Assembly (NCBI GenBank): GCA_963204915.1
Contig: CAUJHS010000101.1
Location: 1-64,000, forward strand
DNA length: 64,000 bases
Source of the DNA: Planctomycetota bacterium
Lineage (GTDB): Bacteria; Planctomycetota; Planctomycetia; Pirellulales; Pirellulaceae
Direction of reading: 5' to 3'
Shown here: piece by piece, positions 1-9,800 of the stretch
Layout of the letters: each line of letters opens with the position of its first letter
Position numbering within the stretch: the first letter of the stretch is position 1
The notes under the pieces: generated by a model
Seen by the model: only the letters and a program-made list of their open reading frames with translations
Told to the model about the DNA's origin: nothing
The model's database searches: none
Program-made: the position numbers and the translations under genes

Positions 1-64
1 TCGTCGCCTGGGTCGCCAACTCTTGCGCCAGCTCCTCGGCCTTCTTCGTCCACATCGCATCCAT
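1..64 (-). CDS. transposase N-terminus, IS256-like, partial
   Basis: The ATG at 64 (or the in-frame ATG at 55) opens a leftward frame that is still open at the window edge. It reads MDAMWTKKAEELAQELATQA. A GGAG sits about 6 nt before the start. The KKAEELAQELA-type opening is reminiscent of IS256-family transposases, which cut and paste the element using a DDE catalytic domain that would lie off the window. Only 21 residues are visible, so the family call is tentative. Confidence 0.45.
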   Translation of the reverse strand, partial: MDAMWTKKAEELAQELATQAT

Positions 65-140
65 GCGTCAGTCTCCGTAAATGAGAGAATCTGGGAAAAC
101 GTCCATTCTTCCCGACTGACACAAAATTTTCTACAGGCCC
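1..140 (-). mobile_element. end of an IS256-like insertion sequence (rest lies off the left edge)
   Basis: The left edge holds the start of a leftward gene whose first residues resemble IS256-family transposases. Beyond its start codon lies an AT-rich stretch, around 116-138, reading TGACACAAAATTTTCTACAG, which looks like the terminal inverted repeat of that family. Immediately after it, the sequence becomes the interior of an FGE-sulfatase domain with no start, as expected if the element landed inside that gene. Family assignment is inference from about 21 residues and one terminus; the other terminus and any target duplication are outside the window. Confidence 0.45.
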
Positions 141-162
141 CACGCGTTCAGACCGCGACGCA

Positions 163-1002
163 GTGGATCCTTACAACCCGTTTTCCGCCGACTCGGTGCG
201 GGCGCTGCGAGGCGGCGGTTTCGCCGATGATCCCTCCTATTGCCGTTCTTCGCATCGCCGCGCCAACGGCCCATTAACTCAGTGGAACGACATCGGTTTC
301 CGGGTCGCGTTGAGCGTCAAGGGCGTCAAGAAGCTGCTGGCCAACATCCCGAAGGACGCTCCTCGATTCGCGCTGCAGTTCGATGGCCAATCGTCCTGTG
401 TGCACGTTCCCAGCCTGGGCCGCAACGAAGATGCGCCGGGCACGCTCGAAGCCATGGTCATTCCCGCCCGGAATAACGCGCCGCACTACGAATCCATTAT
501 CGCATGGCAAGGGGCGCGCATCTTCACGCTTTCTACAACGCATCAGTTTCAGACATTGGTCGTGGGTCAGGACGGCATGTGGAGCCATGTCATGCCGCAG
601 CGCACGGTCGTTCCGGGGCAGCTCGTACACCTGGCCAGCGTGTGGGATGGCGAACGCTTATGTTTATACGTCGACGGGCGGCCATCGCCCGTAAAACCAA
701 CAACGAATCCTGGTGGATTGAAACTGCCGAAGTCAGGATTATTTCTGGGGGCAAATAGTCTAATTCAGAACGAGCCCAAAACGAGCTTTGCCTTTGCGGG
801 GATCATTTCGCAAGTCCGCATCTCGCGAGTTCCTCGTTACACGACTGACTTTCAGCCGCCCACACAATTCGCCGCCGATGACGACACGCTGGCTTTGTAC
901 CGCTTCGACGAAGGCCAGGGCGACATCTTGCATGACTCCAGCAGAAACGGGCACGACGGCCAAATCATCGGAGCGAAATGGGTCGAACTGCCAGGCGCAT
1001 GA
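163..1002 (+). CDS. FGE-sulfatase C-terminal fragment fused to a LamG domain, probably 5'-truncated
   Basis: Residues 1-50 carry the end of a formylglycine-generating-enzyme-like domain: VRALRGGGF, then DDPSYCRSSHR, then NDIGFRVAL, the usual closing blocks of that fold. Residues 75-275 form a concanavalin-like LamG domain (QFDGQSSCVHVPSL near the start, YRFDEGQGDILHDSSRNG near the end). The GTG at 163 is only the first available start; the frame stays open upstream through the IS-like end, so most of the FGE domain seems lost. FGE/LamG proteins are common in planctomycetes as exported, carbohydrate-related or kinase-linked proteins. A remnant product could still fold as LamG, but no ribosome binding site precedes the GTG, and I suspect a pseudogene. 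Confidence 0.6.
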   Translation: MDPYNPFSADSVRALRGGGFADDPSYCRSSHRRANGPLTQWNDIGFRVALSVKGVKKLLANIPKDAPRFALQFDGQSSCVHVPSLGRNEDAPGTLEAMVIPARNNAPHYESIIAWQGARIFTLSTTHQFQTLVVGQDGMWSHVMPQRTVVPGQLVHLASVWDGERLCLYVDGRPSPVKPTTNPGGLKLPKSGLFLGANSLIQNEPKTSFAFAGIISQVRISRVPRYTTDFQPPTQFAADDDTLALYRFDEGQGDILHDSSRNGHDGQIIGAKWVELPGA

Positions 1003-1266
1003 TCGCCCACAACAACTTCGCCAACCGATGCCGAGACAGACCGTCGCAACGTTTCGACAATCTCAGCCGATCCTACCAGAAGTTCGCCATGATACTTCTC
1101 CACAAACTCGCGCTGAGGGCGCGTTTGCGCGCCATATCCAAGTTGGGCGCGAATCGCCAGGTCCAAGCCGCCGTCCATTCGACTTCTGAAAAACCGCCGA
1201 ATGCCTTTATCCATTCCTCCACTACGGCGCCAACTGGTCAATCAGAACGATTTGAGCGGGAAGCCG

Positions 1267-2211
1267 TTATTCCGTCGCTCGTTCGCCTCCGGCTGGCGTG
1301 GCAAGGGCTTGAAGCACGGCGGGATCCACATCGTCAGCCACCAGCCGCGTCGAGCCGTCGGCCAGCACGAACAAAGCGCCGCGCCGGTTCGGTGGACCGC
1401 CAAAACCAGCCGGTCCGGTGTTGATACCTTGAATGGGGTCGCGGCAGTTGGAAGGACTTCCCCAAGGAACAAAACGCCGATGGACTTCACCCACAAGCAA
1501 CGTATTCGATGTTCCATCGGAAATTGCCGACAGGGTTGTTCGCCCCTCTTGCTCTAGGACATGACGGTTGCCGGCGTAATGGTTCAGGCCGAACCCGCCC
1601 TCATTGGTGACGGGCGCCGTCCGAAACTCGAGGTTGATTAGCTCCGGCAACGGCGATCGGAAAAACCGGGCGTTTACGGGGTCATTCCACGCGCGGCTCA
1701 AGTCCAGTCCTTCGGCGTAGTAATTGAGGTACGGCAACATCAGCGTCACCCAACTATGCCGAGAAGCTTCCTTACTGACGACGCCGTTGACAGGCAACGA
1801 ACGATACACGTCATGGTAGTTGTGAACCCCTAAGGCAATCTGTTTTAAGTTATTAACCGACGAAGGTTGCCAATCAGTTTTCAATGCTGTGCCAAAGAGC
1901 GGACGATCGTCCGTCACCAGCCACGCCGTTTGGTGCGCTACGCCAATCATGGAGATGCCCGCCCAAAACATCACAAGGATGAGCGCTACGAGGGCCAACG
2001 TCGAACGAACTTTCCAAGGTTTAGCATCTCCTGCCGCCTTCGCTTGCATTGCCGCAAGGAACCACTTCAGGCATCCGTGAAGCATTCCTGAGAAGATTAT
2101 CAAAGCAACGACAAACACCGCCACACCGTCCCATCGGACCGTCACTTGCGGCAATACGCGCACCAGATACCCAACCCACCCAAACAGCAAATCAACAATC
2201 ACTTCCGTCAT
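1267..2211 (-). CDS. DUF1559-type membrane protein
   Basis: A 314-aa protein starting at ATG 2211 (a TTG lies two codons upstream). Hydrophobic segments at about residues 5-50 and 70-95 suggest two or three membrane spans. The rest has DUF1559 hallmarks: NNLKQIALGVHNYHDVYRSLP, a SWVTLMLPYL block, and near the end SDGTSNTLLVGEV and GALFVLADGSTRLV. DUF1559 proteins are a very large planctomycete family usually built on a prepilin-like N-terminus. This one lacks the prepilin cleavage motif and has multiple spans instead. It lies 66 bp downstream of another membrane gene on the same strand, probably co-transcribed. Function unknown. Confidence 0.8.
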   Translation of the reverse strand: MTEVIVDLLFGWVGYLVRVLPQVTVRWDGVAVFVVALIIFSGMLHGCLKWFLAAMQAKAAGDAKPWKVRSTLALVALILVMFWAGISMIGVAHQTAWLVTDDRPLFGTALKTDWQPSSVNNLKQIALGVHNYHDVYRSLPVNGVVSKEASRHSWVTLMLPYLNYYAEGLDLSRAWNDPVNARFFRSPLPELINLEFRTAPVTNEGGFGLNHYAGNRHVLEQEGRTTLSAISDGTSNTLLVGEVHRRFVPWGSPSNCRDPIQGINTGPAGFGGPPNRRGALFVLADGSTRLVADDVDPAVLQALATPAGGERATE

Positions 2212-2277
2212 ATTCAAGTCATCGCCTCAGTGCGGCGCCGCGGGTGACGATCGGGTTAACGGGCCATCGCGACTTTT

Positions 2278-2724
2278 TCACGGTGCACGGGGAGTATTGC
2301 GGAGGGAAGCTTCTGTTTCATCCTGTGGCGTGATTGCATCGAGCGTGTAAGTCAGCCCCTGCTTGCGCCAGGCTCCCGGCGTCATCAGCTCGCGCGCGCC
2401 GGAGATCATGGCCAGCACGATCACGAACAATAACCCCCAGAGCACCACCACCGACAGCGCTCTCAGGTACGAAAGCCGTGGTAGCTGTGAAAAATCGCGT
2501 CTCAGATAATTCCAGAGCAACTGCACTACCAGCGCCGACGCAACAACGCCCACCAGGAAAAAAGAAATCGCTTGAAGACGCTCATGCGGCTCCTGATTCA
2601 AACGAAACACTAGTTGGAAGTCCAGCGGCAACGCGGAGGGCATGCCGGCCAGCGCCATCTTGGGGCGCTGCGCGCATACCAGCGCGATCGAGACCGCCAG
2701 GAACCAATGCCGTTGCAAGAACAT
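2278..2724 (-). CDS. hypothetical membrane protein
   Basis: A 148-aa protein I do not recognise. Residues 1-27 look like a signal peptide or signal anchor; two further hydrophobic stretches lie at about 52-72 and 88-110. The tail is polar. It is the first gene of a probable two-gene unit with the DUF1559 protein downstream, and a candidate -10 box lies 45 bp before the start. Probably an inner-membrane partner of that protein, which is inference from adjacency only. Confidence 0.6.
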   Translation of the reverse strand: MFLQRHWFLAVSIALVCAQRPKMALAGMPSALPLDFQLVFRLNQEPHERLQAISFFLVGVVASALVVQLLWNYLRRDFSQLPRLSYLRALSVVVLWGLLFVIVLAMISGARELMTPGAWRKQGLTYTLDAITPQDETEASLRNTPRAP

Positions 2725-2768
2725 TGTGAACGAACACGTGACAAAGAGTCGGCGAACGAATCGGTGTT

Positions 2769-2774
2769 ATTATA
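2769..2774 (-). promoter_or_regulatory. candidate -10 box for the membrane-gene pair
   Basis: On the minus strand the sequence reads TATAAT in a TCTATAATAAC context, 45 bp upstream of the ATG at 2724. No good -35 hexamer is visible at 16-18 bp spacing, so this is a weak prediction. Confidence 0.35.
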
Positions 2775-2860
2775 GACCTTCCTCAAATCGTAAGGCGCTG
2801 CCTGGGAAGAAAAGATGCAAAATGCGTCTCGATTGCCTTGGACGTAAGTTCCCTGGTGAC

Positions 2861-2882
2861 GAAACCGCCGCCCCAGCGGCGG
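2861..2882 (-). terminator. terminator-like hairpin after the TPR gene
   Basis: CCGCCGC and GCGGCGG form a perfect 7-bp stem with a 4-nt loop. On the minus strand the stem is followed by TTTC, about 145 bp beyond the stop codon of the TPR gene. The short T run makes it a weak intrinsic terminator. The remainder of the 2725-3026 gap shows nothing else I can call. Confidence 0.35.
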
Positions 2883-3026
2883 CGCCACCCTTGAGGCGTC
2901 GAAAGTTTATTCTCGGTCACTCGACGGTACGCCGTGGGATAGACATAGCGCGTCGCGTGCGCCTCCGGCTCGGAGAGCGATGAGCCGGAAAGGTTAACTG
3001 CGAGCTTCATACTTTGGACGCGTTGG

Positions 3027-4184
3027 TTACGTTTGACTCGCGAGCGGTGCGTTGTCCGGCGCTCGGTAGGGCTGGTTTTGTTGATACAGCTTCAGCACGC
3101 GATCCAATTCGGTTTTCTCGTCGGCGTCTTCGGAGCCTGCCAATTCGATCGCCTTGGTCTGCCATTGAACCGCTGCGGCGAAGTCGCCGGTCTGAGCGTA
3201 GGCCGCGGCGAGCGATTCGATCGTTGATCCGTTCTCCCACTTGGTTAGCTCACACGCTTTCTTCGCGAATTCGACCGCCCTTGTGCCATTGCGCAGGGCG
3301 ATATCGGGACAAGCCGCCAGTCCCCACGCCAGATCGTTGTAATCGACATAGTCAGGTTGCGACGCCGGGGCGCGTTTCAGCACGTATTCCCATTCGGCCA
3401 GGGCGCCCAGGTAATCCTTCATTTCCCAACGCAAGTCGGCGCGGCCGCGGTAGTAGGACAGCTCGTCGGGAAAGTGGCGAATGGCCGCATTAAAGTCGTC
3501 GGCCGCGCGCCGCAAATCACCGCGATCCCAATACACATAGGCGCGATCGCCGTAGATTCCGGTCAACGAAGGATCCAAACGCAGGGCGGTCGAATAATGT
3601 TCGAGGACCTTATCCAGTTCCTCGGGCGTCGGATCGTCCAGCGAGTCGTACAGCGCTATGGCGTACATGTCGTGATAGTGCGCCACATTCGGCTTCAAGC
3701 CCATCGCCGTTTCCAGATCGCTTAAGGCGCCGGCGTAGTTTTCGTCGTAGTAGCGCGTCTCAGCGCGGTTCGCGTAGTACACGGGGTTGTTTGGCGCCAG
3801 GCGAATCGCCTCGCTGTAGTCGCGCAGCGCGCCGTCAAAATCGTAGTACTCAACACGCACGATGCCGCGCATGTTCCAGGCCCACGGGTCGGTGCGGTCG
3901 CTCCGCAGATAGTTCGTGTAGTAATCCTCGGCGTCATCCAGCAGGACCGCATACCGTTTGTTCAGCCAACCTTGGCCGATCCACAACCAGTCGCCTTGAA
4001 CGCGTTCGACGGTCACGGGAAGGCTGACTTCATCGCTGGATACGACCCGGTTGCCGATCTTCAACTCGGCGCCGTCGCGCGGCATGATCTCGCTTCCGAC
4101 CCATTTCTCTTGGGCGGCCGCCATCGATACCGTCACCAAGAACGCCGCCAGCGCCCCAAAGATGATTGATTTTCGCGTGTTCAT
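3027..4184 (-). CDS. secreted TPR-repeat protein with SH3-like N-terminal domain
   Basis: A 385-aa protein. I chose ATG 4184 because AAGGAG stands at proper spacing before it and it opens a clean signal peptide (residues 1-25, ending MAAAQ); an open frame 70 codons longer upstream has no such features. Residues 26-80 resemble an SH3-like domain (VKVTVERVQGDWLWIG-type strand pattern). From about 80 onward come repeated TPR helices containing WAWNMRGIVRVEYYDFDGA, NPVYYANRAETRYY, IYGDRAYVYWDRGD and LSYYRGRADLRWE. TPR arrays mediate protein-protein contacts; a periplasmic scaffold is likely. It is transcribed away from icd, with a shared upstream region of about 296 bp. Confidence 0.8.
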   Translation of the reverse strand: MNTRKSIIFGALAAFLVTVSMAAAQEKWVGSEIMPRDGAELKIGNRVVSSDEVSLPVTVERVQGDWLWIGQGWLNKRYAVLLDDAEDYYTNYLRSDRTDPWAWNMRGIVRVEYYDFDGALRDYSEAIRLAPNNPVYYANRAETRYYDENYAGALSDLETAMGLKPNVAHYHDMYAIALYDSLDDPTPEELDKVLEHYSTALRLDPSLTGIYGDRAYVYWDRGDLRRAADDFNAAIRHFPDELSYYRGRADLRWEMKDYLGALAEWEYVLKRAPASQPDYVDYNDLAWGLAACPDIALRNGTRAVEFAKKACELTKWENGSTIESLAAAYAQTGDFAAAVQWQTKAIELAGSEDADEKTELDRVLKLYQQNQPYRAPDNAPLASQT

Positions 4185-4480
4185 AATTCGGCTCCTTATC
4201 TTGGAAGAAAGCCTCGTGCGCTGGGACCGGGATTCCCTCCCAGCCGAAATCGCATGAGCGCTTTCCCATGCGTTGTCGTTTCTCACCTTGAGCAAAAAAT
4301 GCAATCTTTGGACCTTGCGTTTTCTCCAGCATTTTCGCGAGACCTCGCGGCGTGACGTGTGCGAAGTCGTCACGCGGCGGTCGGATCCGCGCATCGGAGA
4401 CGCGAGCCTTCAGAGCCGCGCTTTCGCCTGCGGTATTGCCTCCGGTTGAAAAAATGCGGGGCCACATGTAACGTATCGAC

Positions 4481-5695
4481 ATGAGCAAAATCAAAGTCAA
4501 AAACCCGATCGTCGATATCGACGGCGACGAGATGACCCGCATCATCTGGAAGTTGATCAAAGACAAGTTGATCCTTCCTTACCTGGACGTCGATCTCAAG
4601 TATTACGACCTTTCCATCCAACATCGCGACGCCACCTCCGATCAGGTGACGATCGATGCGGCCAACGCCATCAAACAGTACGGCGTGGGGGTCAAGTGCG
4701 CCACTATTACGCCCGATGAAGCCCGCGTCCAAGAGTTCGGGCTGAAGAAGATGTGGAAATCGCCCAACGGGACGATTCGCAACATCATCGGCGGCACCGT
4801 GTTCCGCGAACCGATCATCTGCAAGAATGTGCCGCGGTTGGTCAGCGGGTGGAGCAAGCCGATTATCGTTGGCCGTCACGCCTTTGGCGATCAATACCGC
4901 GCCACCGACTTCAAAGTGCCCGGCAAGGGCAAGCTCACCATGCGCTTCGAGCCCGAGGGGGGCGGCGAACCGGTCGAGTACGAAGTGTTCAACTTCCCCG
5001 GCCCCGGCATCGCCCTGGGCATGTACAACCTCGACGAGTCGATCATCAGCTTTGCCCGCAGCTGCCTCAACTACGGCCTGGCCAAGGGCATGCCCGTTTA
5101 TCTTTCAACCAAGAACACCATTCTCAAAGCGTACGACGGCCGCTTTAAGGATCTGTTCCAAAAGGTGTTTGACGAGGAATTCACCGCGAAGTTCCAAGCG
5201 GCGAACATTACCTACGAACACCGCCTGATTGACGATCTCGTGGCGTTCTCGATCAAGTCATCGGGCGGTTTCATCTGGGCCTGCAAGAACTACGACGGCG
5301 ACGTGCAGTCGGACAGCGTGGCCCAAGGGTTCGGCTCGCTGGGGCTCATGACCTCGGTGCTCATGACCGAAGACGGCAAGACCGTCGAAGCCGAAGCCGC
5401 CCACGGCACGGTCACGCGGCACTACCGCATGCATCAGCAAGGCAAGCCGACTTCGACCAACCCGATCGCGTCGATCTTCGCCTGGACGCGCGGTTTGATC
5501 CACCGCGGCCGGTTTGACGACACCCCCGATGTGGTCCGCTTCGCGGAAGATTTGGAAAACTTGTGCATCAAGACGGTCGAGTCCGGCAAGATGACCAAGG
5601 ACCTGGCCCTGTGCATTCACGGCTCTGAGCCGCCCGCCAGCTCCTACCTCACCACCGAACAATTCATCGACGCGGTGGAAGCAGGACTTAAATAA
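4481..5695 (+). CDS. icd: NADP-dependent isocitrate dehydrogenase
   Basis: A 404-aa enzyme that oxidises isocitrate to 2-oxoglutarate with reduction of NADP in the TCA cycle. The sequence is of the dimeric type shared with eukaryotic IDH1/IDH2, not the E. coli type: it begins with [14 protein letters not shown], has the substrate-site block [19 protein letters not shown] (residues 90-110), [13 protein letters not shown] (about 133-145), the metal/substrate block [10 protein letters not shown], and the cofactor block [14 protein letters not shown]. Length is normal for the family. Start is ATG 4481. It appears to be a single-gene unit, with nothing close on the same strand. Confidence 0.95.
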   Translation: MSKIKVKNPIVDIDGDEMTRIIWKLIKDKLILPYLDVDLKYYDLSIQHRDATSDQVTIDAANAIKQYGVGVKCATITPDEARVQEFGLKKMWKSPNGTIRNIIGGTVFREPIICKNVPRLVSGWSKPIIVGRHAFGDQYRATDFKVPGKGKLTMRFEPEGGGEPVEYEVFNFPGPGIALGMYNLDESIISFARSCLNYGLAKGMPVYLSTKNTILKAYDGRFKDLFQKVFDEEFTAKFQAANITYEHRLIDDLVAFSIKSSGGFIWACKNYDGDVQSDSVAQGFGSLGLMTSVLMTEDGKTVEAEAAHGTVTRHYRMHQQGKPTSTNPIASIFAWTRGLIHRGRFDDTPDVVRFAEDLENLCIKTVESGKMTKDLALCIHGSEPPASSYLTTEQFIDAVEAGLK

Positions 5696-5913
5696 CCACC
5701 GAACGGACGCCAAGCCAGCAGATTCTTTTCGCCACCGGCCCTCCGCCGAATGTTGGTAACATCGCGTTCTGCGCCCTTGCCGACGACGTGACAAACGGAT
5801 CGCCATTGCCGCGCCCCCTATTGGCCGTGCTATGTTAGAGTGAGATCAGTCGGCCCCGGCGGCCGATGCGAAGGATCGGCGAGTTCGTCCTGCTCAATCA
5901 GGAGGGTCGTTCG

Positions 5914-6234
5914 ATGCAACCGTCGTCCTTGGGTCCGCTCGGCAATGCAGCGGCGGTTCCACTGGCCCAGCGTCAAACGGAGGTGGATCGCACGCATCAG
6001 GAGGCCGCCTCGCAGGCTCGGCAAACGGCTTCCGAAAAGCAATCGGAACATGCCGCGGCGCTGGGGGAAGCCGATACCGATCAGCCCGCCTCAGACCGTG
6101 ACGCCGACGGCCGCCGCTTGTGGGAGGCGCCCCCCGGCGGTAAACCGCAAGCCAACGCTACTCCGACCGCATCGCCGCCGCTAGCCAAAGACCCCACTGG
6201 GCAAAGCGGCAGCCAACTGGATCTCTCGGGCTGA
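5914..6234 (+). CDS. small hypothetical hydrophilic protein
   Basis: A 106-aa protein. The ATG at 5914 is preceded by GGAGG at 5901-5905, a strong ribosome binding site that decides the start over an ATG 16 codons upstream. The product is polar and alanine-, glutamine- and proline-rich, with a short helical stretch at residues 12-50 (QRQTEVDRTHQEAASQARQ) and a disordered tail. No signal peptide or known domain was seen. Lying between icd and a ferredoxin gives no clear role. Confidence 0.55.
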   Translation: MQPSSLGPLGNAAAVPLAQRQTEVDRTHQEAASQARQTASEKQSEHAAALGEADTDQPASDRDADGRRLWEAPPGGKPQANATPTASPPLAKDPTGQSGSQLDLSG

Positions 6235-6286
6235 GCGACTCCTCGTGCAAAAACCTCCCCTTGGGTGGATACGTCAAAAACCCTGT

Positions 6287-6315
6287 TGGCCCCTTGGGTT
6301 CGGGTATCTATAATT
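6287..6315 (+). promoter_or_regulatory. sigma70-type promoter of the ferredoxin gene
   Basis: TTGGCC (6287-6292) and a perfect TATAAT (6310-6315) are separated by exactly 17 bp, about 98 bp upstream of the ferredoxin ATG. The intervening leader is GC-rich and contains no obvious hairpin. Confidence 0.6.
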
Positions 6316-6412
6316 CATTTGCATTATCCAACCACCGGCGCCCGAAGGGGGTTCTCTGCTTCGGCTCCGTGCGCCGTTTTGGGCGACTCCTACGCATAAG
6401 CGAGGCATATTC

Positions 6413-6808
6413 ATGGCCAAAGCAGGCCCTCGTAAAAAGCTTCCCAAGGAACTGGCCGTCATCAATGCCGACAACTGCACCGGCTGTGAATCGTGCCGGG
6501 AGGTTTGCCCGGTTGATTGCATCACGCTCAAGACGATCGACCGCGGCGTGCTCAAGGGCATGGAGCAATGGTGCGAGATCGACCTTGAACGCTGCGTCGG
6601 TTGCGAAGTGTGCGTGCACATTCCTACCAAGTCGTCGAATCCCTACGAGCTAACCGTTTGCCCCTGGGACGCCATTGAAATGGTTCCCACAGAACTGGTG
6701 GCGCAAGTGGTAGCGCAAGTGGGCGGCCCGCCCGATTACATTCAGGCCAACTGGGACCGCCTGGTGGGCACCGCGCAACATTTGGCGGAACTGAAAGCCC
6801 AAGCCTGA
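6413..6808 (+). CDS. 4Fe-4S ferredoxin with split second cluster
   Basis: A 131-aa protein, probably a cytoplasmic electron carrier. The first cluster motif is complete, CTGCESCREVCP (residues 22-33). The second, CVGCEVC (from about residue 62), lacks the usual fourth cysteine three residues on. Instead about 14 residues follow before VCPWDAIE, which looks like the displaced fourth ligand. This suggests a bifurcated second cluster with an inserted loop rather than a lost one. Residues 90-131 are a helical tail. The gene seems to be transcribed alone and ends 26 bp before the convergent kinase gene. Confidence 0.85.
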   Translation: MAKAGPRKKLPKELAVINADNCTGCESCREVCPVDCITLKTIDRGVLKGMEQWCEIDLERCVGCEVCVHIPTKSSNPYELTVCPWDAIEMVPTELVAQVVAQVGGPPDYIQANWDRLVGTAQHLAELKAQA

Positions 6809-6833
6809 CTCCGTGCAGCGGAAGTATCGCCGC

Positions 6834-9800
6834 TTACCGGTCGACCGCTTTCGGGATCGACCGCAGCCGGGCTTGAATCTCCAGCAGTTGCGACTGCTTT
6901 TCGCTGACCGCCGACTCAGTTACCGTTCCCAGCTTGTGCAGCGTGGTCAATAACTCCAGCTCGCGCTGGTGCAGCGCGACGAGCTGGGTCAACAAGTCCC
7001 GTTGCTCTTGAAGATCGTGGCGGGCGGCCGCGCGGCGGATTTGCGCCTCGACCAACTTCACCTCGGCTCGGATCAGGTCGACGCTCGACGAAATACCTAC
7101 GGTATGTCGCGTCCGAGTTCGCTCCAGTTCAGCCTTTGCTAGACGCACGATTTCGTCAAGTTCCGGCGTTTCTGGTTCGGGCGTTTCCGGCGCTTGGGCC
7201 GACTCGGAGCCGGCGGGCGTTGGCGCCACTTGCATGGGCCATACCTTCACGCCGTCGGAACCGGCCGTGATCAGCGACTTGCCGTCGGCCGTGAACGCCA
7301 CACCCACGCGGGGTCGCCACGCGTCCGGATCGGCCGCGTCGGGCGGCGCCGCATCGAGCGCGGCCCCATCCGACAGCCGCCACAAACGCAGGGCGCCGCG
7401 GGCGTCGACCGACGCGATCAACTGCCCATCCGGCGAGACATCGACCGACCAAACCGGGTTTTCGTGGCCGGCCATCGCCCGCAGCACGCGCCCGGTGGCG
7501 AAATCCCACACGCGCACCACGCAACTTTCCTCATTGCCGCCGGCATGGCCTGTGACCAAAACCTTTTCATCCGGCGAGAAGGCCATCGCCGTGGCGTGTG
7601 TTTTGACCGCATCGAGCCGCCGCACCACTTCGCCGGTTTGCACATCCCACACGACGCCAAAATCCTCGATGCGCACGAGCGTGTTGTTGTGGCCGAAGTG
7701 CATCACATCGCCCACCGCCACCAACCAGCGTCCGCTGGGCGAGAACCGCACCGCGTCGACATCGACCCGACCGCCATGCGTGGCCGACTTGAGCACTTCT
7801 GGCATTTTCCAGAATCGCTCCTCGCGTGAGGCCACATCCCAAAAGCGAACGGGTTGGTCATGCGCCACCGGCTTCTTGTCATCGTCCTTCCTCTCCCGCT
7901 GCATGGCGCCCGAGACGATCCACCGCCCATCGGGCGAGAAAGCCAACGACCGCAAATGCGCATCATGCCCCGGCAACATCGCCTCCTGCCGCATTGTTTG
8001 CGCGTTCCACAGTTCAAAACTTCCTTGCGCCAGTTCGCCGATCGCAATCAGCTTTCCATCGGCCGAAGTCGTCATCACCCACGGCGCCGCGCCTCCTGCC
8101 GACCAACGAACGAACTTACGGCCATAATTGGCCAGGCTCCACATGGTCACTTCACCGTGGGCGAATTGCTCTTTGCGTTCTCGCCCGAAAAAGGCCCATT
8201 GCCGATCGGCCGAGATCGCAAAGCCGCTCACGGCCTTTGACTCCTGGCCAAACCGACTTGGCTTTCCGAACTTGACATCAGGCTTCGGCGAGGACGCGAG
8301 CGAGTCGGGCAAGCGCCAAAGCGTCACGCCCTGCTCCTCGTTCGTGACGAATGACCGATTGTCGCTTAGAAAGCCGATGGAGCGCCACGTTGTTGGGTCG
8401 GGCGCTGGCCCCGGTTCGCTGTCCCGGCGCGCGACTTCTCGTCCGGATTGCAAGTCCCACACGAAGAACATTCCGAAGTTGTCCAACGACACTAACCATC
8501 TTCCATCCGGGGATACACTCAAGTCCACGATCGCGGTTTGATGCCCCTTCAACTTGAAAATCATTGTCCCCGTGGCGTAATCCCACACGCGCAGGCGATA
8601 CGGTTCCGAGTCGCTAAAGCCGCTGGCGGTGATGAAGCGGCCGTCTGGCGCGAACGTCATCACATCGCCCAAGTCTGTCACGATCCGGGGCTGCGCCCAC
8701 TCGCCTGTGTTAAGATTCCACGCGCCATCCGCTCCGCCGCCGGAGTTCCGGCCGTCTTGGTGGTAGGCTCGCGCTCTCGAGACGAAGAGCAGCTGCCCAT
8801 CGGGCGAGATCGCCAATCGGGAAATGTCCACGCTGCCCTTGTCCTCTCGCGCGGGGGCGAGATACGGCGGTATCGTGAACGGTTGGCGCTCCTCGCCGGT
8901 TTTTACGTCCCACACGCGAATGGGCGAGTCGACGCCGACGACGGTTTCACGTTCACCGTCCACGGCAACGCCTTGGCTGGCGCCCGCCACGAGTACATCG
9001 CCTTGAGCGGAGAACTTCAGCGCGAGGATGCGGCCGTCATGTTTTAAGTCGTGCAGCCGTTGGCCTTCGCTCGACCAGATTTGCACGCCGTCGCGGTCCT
9101 TGTCGCCCGTGGCGATGAATCGTCCGTCAGGTGAAATGGCCAAGGCGCGATGAAGCTCGCCCGGCGCCTTCCACGAGCGAACTTCGCGTTTGGTCTTGGC
9201 GTCCCACAGGGCGATGACGCCAGCGGGATGACTCGTGGCGACGACATCGCCACGACTTGCCGCATGCATGGCGAGAATCGGATGCGCCGCGCCTTGATGC
9301 TCGCCTTGAAGCACCGCAATCGGCGATAACGCGGCGGGTTGTGCGATCTGGGCGGCTTGGGGTTCCGGGGCCGGAGCTGGCATGACGGCTTTCGCGGCGC
9401 CCGGCTCCCGCGGCGCTCGCCACAAACGAACGCCCTCATCCCCGCCAGTGACAAACGAACGGCTATCGGCCAGAAAATAGAGCGCGCGTTCTCTGGGGCC
9501 GGCATGCTGCGAAAAATGGTCGTCGATGATTTCCGGAGGCTCCTCCGCCAGGCTTGCCACATGTTTCCCCTCCACGAGACTCCACACGCGGATCATTCCA
9601 TGACCGCCGATCGTGCCGACCAGGCGTCCGTCGGGCGAAATGTCGAGATGGGACGTCGATTCGTGAAAGCCGGGAATCGTCCGCACGAGCGAACCGGTCG
9701 CCGCATCCCAAACATTTAAGGCGCTCTCCGCCAGCGGCCCGCCCTGGTGGCCCGTGACAAGAAAGCGATTGTCGGGCGTGAAGGCGATTTCCGTCGGCGG

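Noticed and set aside
852..1241. A 129-codon minus-strand frame overlapping the end of the LamG gene
   Set aside because: Part of it (GLDLAIRAQLGYGAQTRP) looks protein-like, but half overlaps the LamG domain antisense and no family is recognised; it may be a remnant only.
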